Of a stretch of 64,000 bases of DNA, positions 57,835-64,000 are shown in pieces. The notes below the pieces were generated by a model, which saw nothing but the letters and a program-made list of their open reading frames with translations, was not told where the DNA came from and ran no database searches. Each line of letters opens with the position of its first letter. Positions within the stretch are counted from its first letter, which is position 1. Position numbers and translations under genes: made by a program. This stretch comes from Nematostella vectensis (lineage: Eukaryota > Cnidaria > Anthozoa > Actiniaria > Edwardsiidae), in the NCBI RefSeq assembly GCF_932526225.1, contig NC_064039.1, positions 7,997,459 to 8,061,458 on the forward strand, written 5' to 3'.

Positions 57835-60824
57835 GATGTAGCAGAGAGATGTCGCGATGTGGCTAGCCTTTGGCGTTAACTAGCTCAGGTGTACCGCTCG
57901 GTTTGTTAAATATGTGCCATTGATTTGGGTAACTAACGATACTAAACATCCTTTCGCTGTGATTGGAGAACATGAGCTTGAAGTCGCTGTATTTTGCGAG
58001 CTGTGCGCCTCGCGATTGGTCGATTTATGACGAGTAGCTTGTTAAACATCTATTGGTAGCGAATAGAAAACATTGCGAGATTGGCATTCAGGTTTCACCG
58101 TTATCGGCAGTTACCCTCGAGGGATCTCCGGTTTGTTTCCTTTGGTAATTTTGGTAGGAGCGTGAAGCTTTCAGTGGTTTATATCACTCATTAGTAACAT
58201 ACGCAAATAGCCATCGAGGAATCCATCTAGTGCCGAACAAACATCCGTGTATGAGAAAGTAACTCAATACTTGGCAAAAAATAACATGCTCTTTCATGGC
58301 TAGCTATAAAACGACACGAAACACCGTTTGTCAATCATTTAAGCATTTCTTTTAATCGGTGGTCTTGCTACATATTCATTAGTTGCTGGGCGTTGTAGTG
58401 CGTTAACAGCCAAGTCTCTGACCTTTGAGTTCGTGCGATGCGACAAAATGCCAGGGGGCAACTTCTTTGCACTTTGCCTTGAATGAGCTCTATGAGTGTC
58501 TTTAAAGCAGCGCAGAGAGTAAAATGGGGTAGACAAATTTAAAGGTGTTTAAAATGTTTCTTTGTATTTTGTCTTTTTACAGCAAACCTTTTGGGTGGCA
58601 GAAACACTCGCTTTGTTTACTTATGATGCAATTTTGCAAAATGCGATATAATACTTTAGGGGAGGAGAAGGTTTGATCACATGAAATCTTGCATTGTCAG
58701 TATGATCGTTTATTTGACGCAATGAAGAAAACGCAAAATCCGGCTTACTCTCTTGGCCATTTCCGGATTTCCATTAACCAATACACTCTAACAGAAATTA
58801 AGTCACTGCCAAACTGGGTGCAAGTTGAATGTTCGGTTATCACTAATCATATTTTTGATGTTCAAACTGCAAAGTACTAAAAAAAAGCAGAAGGAAAAAA
58901 GTTGATCACAAGATAAGAATGTTAACGCTTTTGTCCTTATGTATGAGCGCAGTACCAATTACTATTTTGAGTAGACCATCGACACCTTTGTTCATTTAAA
59001 GGAAAGGAACTTCACTTTAAATCTGTAAATTACAAAAAAACTAATGAGAGATATTAAGATATGATGAAAACTACATGTCACATTTTATTAATTTCAACAC
59101 ATTTCATTCATTTTTGTCTTTAGTATAATGATTAGTAACATATATTATGGGTAAAGGCTTTTTTAAAGAATCATTAAGGAATCACAAGACCGAAAAAATA
59201 TTCTTTTCAGAAATCTTTAATGATTATTCATCATGAACGTACTAACAGAAAGCTATCAATAACACCCTCGAGGAAAACGTTTTATAGAGTCCTGAGCAAT
59301 CATCGCCTTATGCAGTACTCAAAATTTAATAAAGGGGGCAACCAAGAAAAAAGAAAAACCCATCAATAACAGAAATTAAGCTTTCTTGGCTAATGAGCGG
59401 AATATAAAATATATACCTATAAGCTCAGGACCGTAATACGGGAAGGGGGGAGGGGGGATTGAATTTTTCTCTTTTTTGGAGTTACCATTAGGAATTACTT
59501 TTTTCAGTATATTTCCATCTTCATCGAATTTGTATATGCAAAGCGTCGTTACATGGCTACATAAACTTTTAGAAATTGATGGGTATGGACAAAAATGATT
59601 ATATATGATTTTGAATGGTCGTTTTTGTTCAGGAAGGGAATTTTTGACGACTTAAGAATAAGAATAATGGGAGGAGCGCTACTAATATTACTCACACAAA
59701 GCCCTGGTATGGAATATATTCAGCAGCCCTTCGAGTATTGATTTGTTTGAACTAGAAAATTTGACTAGACAGCGGGAATAAAAGAGAACGTTACAATGGC
59801 CTTTGACGCCAATACTTGAATTTAACTCAATAATTGAGTTATAATCTACTGAGTAAATCTAAATCTGACAATTTACAATAAAAGATTCTTTGTGGAAGAA
59901 TACACGTATTAGAAATTCTGATGATATGCCAGAAAGATTTTTGCTAGGTTTTTATAGAAAATAGATGTTTCTAAAAGCTATATTCCAAATCATATAAATT
60001 TCTTTAAGCTTAACATGTAACACTGCTCGATGCTCGCCAAGTGCTTTTAAGTCAATTGCTCGATGATGACAAACAATGTAAGTACTTGAACACAATCTTA
60101 ATAGCTTTTTCTATCCATTTCTTGTAGTATAACTCTTTAACCAAAAGAGTACAAATATACTCTCTTGCTCTAACTGATTATGCCTATCATGGATCATTAA
60201 AGAAGAGGGCGGGGAGAAGGAGGTGGAGATATCATTGTCTGCCTTAGAGGATACTTATCTCTAACTTTTGTAAACTACGTGATGATGATAAAATGTCATA
60301 ATTAACATAATGGGGACTTTAAGCAAGGACGGTTAGGATAACGATTTAAAACACACAAAATGCGTTCTTAGTTGGCGTTTCATTCCAAACTAGTAGCAAT
60401 GGAATAGGAAAATCATTATGGTCAGAAACAGATGAAAACGAACTTATATTATATTTTTTCTATAGTACCAAATGTCTTTACGTCTTTAATGGAGTTACAG
60501 AAACGTCACAATTGACCGTTTAACATTTTTTACAAAGTAGTTTGTTGGAAAACGATTGAAACGTACCAGGGCGCATTAACTACGTGCATCTATTGCATTC
60601 TCAATCCAATTCCATTGTTTTCTGCTATCTTAGTTAAAGTTACCATCGGTCTCTGCAATACCCTCTCAATACCACTAGGGTAAATATGGTGTCATTCAGC
60701 TCACCCCTACTAGGTTACTTTTTGTCATTTGCATCAATTTTACACTTCTGGTTTAAACGAAACACTTTATAGCAAGTATGGATAAAATGGTGCTATATAA
60801 GGGTTTAGTCAATTGTTATGACTT

Positions 60825-60902
60825 TTCGGGGTAAATAAAAATGACTTTTGGGGGTAAATAAAAATTTTGGGGTAAAAAATTTGGGGGTAAATGAAAAAAA
60901 TT
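60825..60902. repeat. Degenerate GGGGTAAATAAAAA tandem repeat
   Basis: Four imperfect units of TTTTGGGGGTAAATAAAAA with length variation. Confidence 0.6.
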
Positions 60903-61390
60903 AACCTGATGTGAGGTTTAGTTGCTTGTATTCTACGCGATCACCCCCTCGAGGCCATGATAAGTCATCTCATCCTGGCAGGTAAAATCGGGGTTAGCTT
61001 AGCGGGAAACTGCTGCGGTTTTTCCCTGTTGTGTACCCACAAGTGTATGCTACTATTTTACCTGCTCCGCCCACAATCCATAAAAGCCATGACGTGCCGT
61101 GACGTAATCATTACGTTACCGAAATTTCGGCCGCATTAGCTTAACACTCGTTCAAAAGCAAAAGCCAGTACATAAGCAGAACATAAGAGCAAAAGCCATT
61201 ATAGTTTTTGTCTAAAGATCTTTTTGTTTCGTTTTTATTTTTATGAACTGTTATTCTCGTAGGCTAAATCGTTGTCATGGTATCGATCATCGCACTCTTT
61301 ATATGACCGAACCATAAATAACTTTCAAATAGTAGTCTTTTCGTGATCTTTTTTCTTACCCTGATTACGCATTAGTCCAATTAGAGCGTT

Positions 61391-61409
61391 GGGGGGGGGG
61401 GGGGGGGGG
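61391..61409. repeat. 19-base poly-G run
   Basis: Uninterrupted G homopolymer. Confidence 0.9.
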
Positions 61410-62208
61410 CTGGAGGGATTGCGATTTCGAATTTCGAAGGGGAGTTTGACACAGAGTAGATATCAAAATGGATAGAAAAAAATCGTCTTTTATCAAGCAA
61501 TTGTTTTATACATGGAACGCTTGACCGCTTGACGCTATTTAGGTACATGTAGAAACCGCGCGTTCATGTACCCCCCCCCCGTCCGCCGCCCATGGTCTCC
61601 AATCTTTGCTTTCTTTATTGGGAAAAGAAAAAGAGAGGGACTGGGTGCAAGCAACGTCTTCTTCGAGTATGGTCTCATTTGATGCCTCGACTAACAAGAT
61701 TTGTTTTATTATTAAAACGGCGACACTCATGATTTATTTGATCGATGTTTTCAGATATTTCATCCACTTGACAGCTTTTGGAATGAATCTTGATGAAAAC
61801 CTTTACAACATCTCAACAACGACCCCCTCTATTTAAATTAGACTAGTGGGGAAATGTCATTTAAAGTTCTTTCGATAAAAGTTTTTGATATTAATTCTTT
61901 ATATAAGGTGAAAAGATAAGAAAATTAAAGCAAACAAAATAATGAATGCGCTGAATATTCTTATATATAATGGAACAAGCCAAAGTTTCTATATCCTCAG
62001 TATTTTTTTATTGATTCGCACCCACCTACCGTAGATATAATGATAGCTCCGTTGTTTCTTGCTGATAAGACAAACTCTATGGTTTAAATGAATGAAGCAG
62101 TTTTCGAACTCCTCTCGTACTCCTGTTTAGTGAAATCGCACTAGTGAACCATCATCAAATTCTGTTTTGAACCACTAGTAGGTTATAAGATATCTGCAGC
62201 TGCTGTAA

Positions 62209-62545
62209 ACTCGTTTTTTATAAGAACCTTTTTATAAGAACCTTTTTATAAGAACGTCCAGCCTGAGAATTCCCCAAATTTAAGAACATGCCGAGGCTCA
62301 TAATTTGTTTAGTCCTAATGCGTTCTAAAATGCAGTAAAATTGTGCTCAGTAACATCCTTATTATTGCTTTTGGTGATTCGTGTAATTCTCTTCATAATA
62401 ATTCATTGAGTACTATCAAGAGATGCTTTCTTGGTACTATATTTATGAGCACTATAAATTTAAGAACTTCGTTAAAAACATATTCAGCCTTGAAATGTCC
62501 GGCCTCAACTGAAAATTAGACGTTCTTATAAAAAAGAGCGTATTT
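62209..62545. mobile_element. MITE related to 54384-54475
   Basis: Starts ACTCGTTTTTTATAAGAAC, with the TTTTTATAAGAAC block tandemly triplicated at the left, and ends GTTCTTATAAAAAAGAGCGT. It shares AAGCTC/AGGCTCATAAT and AGTCCTAATGCGTTCTAAA with the 54.4-kb copy, which looks like an internally deleted derivative. Confidence 0.5.
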
Positions 62546-63353
62546 TAAAAGCCAAACAAATGAAAAAGGACCAGACCAGAAAGCACTAGGTATACAAATT
62601 GACCTTCCAGTGTGGTTTCACTGGAAACGCTAGCCTTTTGTAGAACTGTACTGTTAACTTAGCAGAGCCCATTCGGGTTAGAGAAATAATTGCTAAATAA
62701 TATATGTTTGCTAAAAGTAAAGGGACTCGCAATTGATATATTTTAGTTTTCTATATATGTGACTGGGTAAAGAGTTTTGTGATTTTTTTTTGTAAATTTG
62801 TATATGGCCGCTGGGCGGTACGCTCTCTCATAAAAAAATACCTCTCTTTTTATTTTCGGAAAAAAAATAGTTCAGCTATTTTGCTATTACCCTGTCTGCA
62901 TGTTTTGTTTGTTTGTATTTTTTTTATAGGTTCCACTTAGTTAATTCGTTAGTTCTGATTTGTTTCTTTTTTTTTGCTAGCAAGGGTATTCCCGTGTATT
63001 CAGTTGCAGTCAGGTTAATTTGTTACACTCAAGTGACACGCTCTTTTGGATCGACTTTCCTTGAGGCTACTTTACTAATTGAAATGTTACTATTAGCATA
63101 ATGTAGACAAAACACTGAGAGTGCCTTTTTCGACAAATCGAGGCAAAACCAATTAGACCAATTTTAGTATCTGCATAAAAAAGCCACCTTTCTGACAACC
63201 CTTAATTAGCTCAGGCGACTGAATGGACGGCGATTAATTGATCCTCGGTCCAAAAAAACATAAAGCTCACACTTTAACCTCATTGGTCAATGATCTATTG
63301 ATGCGTAATTTTGTTGAATTTTTTGGTCGGTTATTTCGACTAGTTTCTTATAA
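62546..63353. other. No gene recognised
   Basis: AT-rich DNA with no supported frame. Confidence 0.4.
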
Positions 63354-63662
63354 AGAGATGCCAACCCTCGAGCTTTCGGCTGAAGTCTCCCGCTTTTTGG
63401 ACCCTTCTCTCATCCCCCCTTTTTTACTAAAAAATCTCCAGCATTTTGAGTAAATAAACAATTTGAAAAATAAAATTTTTAAAACTGTCTTGGATTTTTT
63501 AGATCAATGTCTCTAGTCCACGCATACTAACTAAGGCAATACAAACGCAGTAGTTATCTCACCTTGGTGTAAATGTGTACCCCCAGTAACCCGCCCAGTA
63601 CTCCCTCCCCCCTCCCGAAAAAAACCCTCCAGCTTTTCAAAGTCTAGGGGTTGGCATCTCTG
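63354..63662. mobile_element. hAT-type MITE, AGAGATGCCAACCC ends
   Basis: AGAGATGCCAACCC at the left and the exact inverse at the right (the right end extends to a final G, giving CAGAGATGCC). The interior has two inverted CCTCCAGC/CTCCAGCATTTT-like stretches. CTTATA occurs next to both ends, consistent with a damaged 8-bp duplication. A 71-aa frame across the left end is not a gene. Confidence 0.55.
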
Positions 63663-64000
63663 CTTATATAGGGTAAAAGAACCTCAATATGTTAGATAGT
63701 TTTCTTTAGGGAGCTATATTTCCCGAATTCAACTGCAAAAAGACACACGAGAAAGCAAAAGCTGAAATGTGAATAATTAAGTACGTTGGTATAAGGGGTG
63801 TATGCACCCATATACGAATAAATTTAGTTGCACTTGGCTCAGGATTCTAGAGCGCAATCACACTTAAAATAGGTGTATATGGATGCATAAAGCAATGATA
63901 CAAGTCCATTTGTGCACTAGTAACCCATTGCACGATGAAGAGCCATAATGTTCAGTAGATAAACGTCCAGCACCAGATCGCAATAAACTTCTATAAAATT
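63663..64000. other. No gene recognised
   Basis: Short AT-rich tail with duplicated GGTGTAT(A)TG(C/G)A(C/T) motifs near 63797 and 63870. Nothing coding. Confidence 0.3.

Larger units (their letters stand above)
57835..62208. other. No gene recognised
   Basis: 5' flank of the second receptor followed by AT-rich DNA. Only simple repeats are visible: a GGGGGTAAATAAAAA-type patch at 60825-60902, an 11-bp inverted pair GCAGGTAAAAT near 60980 and 61055, and a 19-base G-run at 61391. Confidence 0.4.

Overview
The window looks like nuclear DNA of an intron-rich, AT-rich animal, most likely an anthozoan cnidarian such as a sea anemone. The animal assignment rests on spliced F5/8C, drebrin-like/SH3 and IPMK genes, two rhodopsin-class receptors of the kind expanded in cnidarians, and a dense load of short inverted-repeat transposons, foldback elements and a decayed Ty3/gypsy element. 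The species is inference; no sequence search was run.

Layout. 1-2.7 kb: the middle of a minus-strand secreted or surface gene with two F5/8C (discoidin) domains, plus a palindromic MITE. 3.6-8.4 kb: a decayed Ty3/gypsy pol remnant in which integrase lies before reverse transcriptase, followed directly by a 3.8-kb foldback element with nearly identical arms and a target-site duplication. 8.4-16 kb: gene-poor, with a Crypton-like recombinase fragment, an inverted-repeat element with an 8-bp duplication, a 1-kb TAA-rich repeat block and a 25-bp minisatellite. 16-24.5 kb: a compact housekeeping cluster, IPMK (5 exons, minus) head-to-head with a METTL21A-like lysine methyltransferase (plus), then an intronless RCHY1-like RING protein (minus) head-to-head with a GT92 glycosyltransferase (plus). 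25.4-38.0 kb: one 17-exon minus-strand drebrin-like (DBNL/Abp1) gene, 569 aa, with two C-terminal SH3 domains. Its introns hold most of the mobile elements in the window, including a 2.4-kb satellite-bearing element. 39.7-41.9 kb: a possible three-exon 52-aa gene. 42-64 kb: sparse DNA with two paralogous intronless GPCRs in opposite orientation about 10 kb apart, and scattered MITEs.

The genes do not form a pathway or operon. Shared regulation is plausible only for the head-to-head pairs. Exon boundaries were derived by hand from GT/AG sites, conserved phase and protein-family continuity. No tRNA, rRNA or CRISPR array was recognised, and no previously undescribed defence or biosynthetic system was seen. 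The most unusual items are the two structured repeat elements, the integrase-first retroelement, the duplicated SH3 exon pair and the DRY-to-DKY receptor pair.
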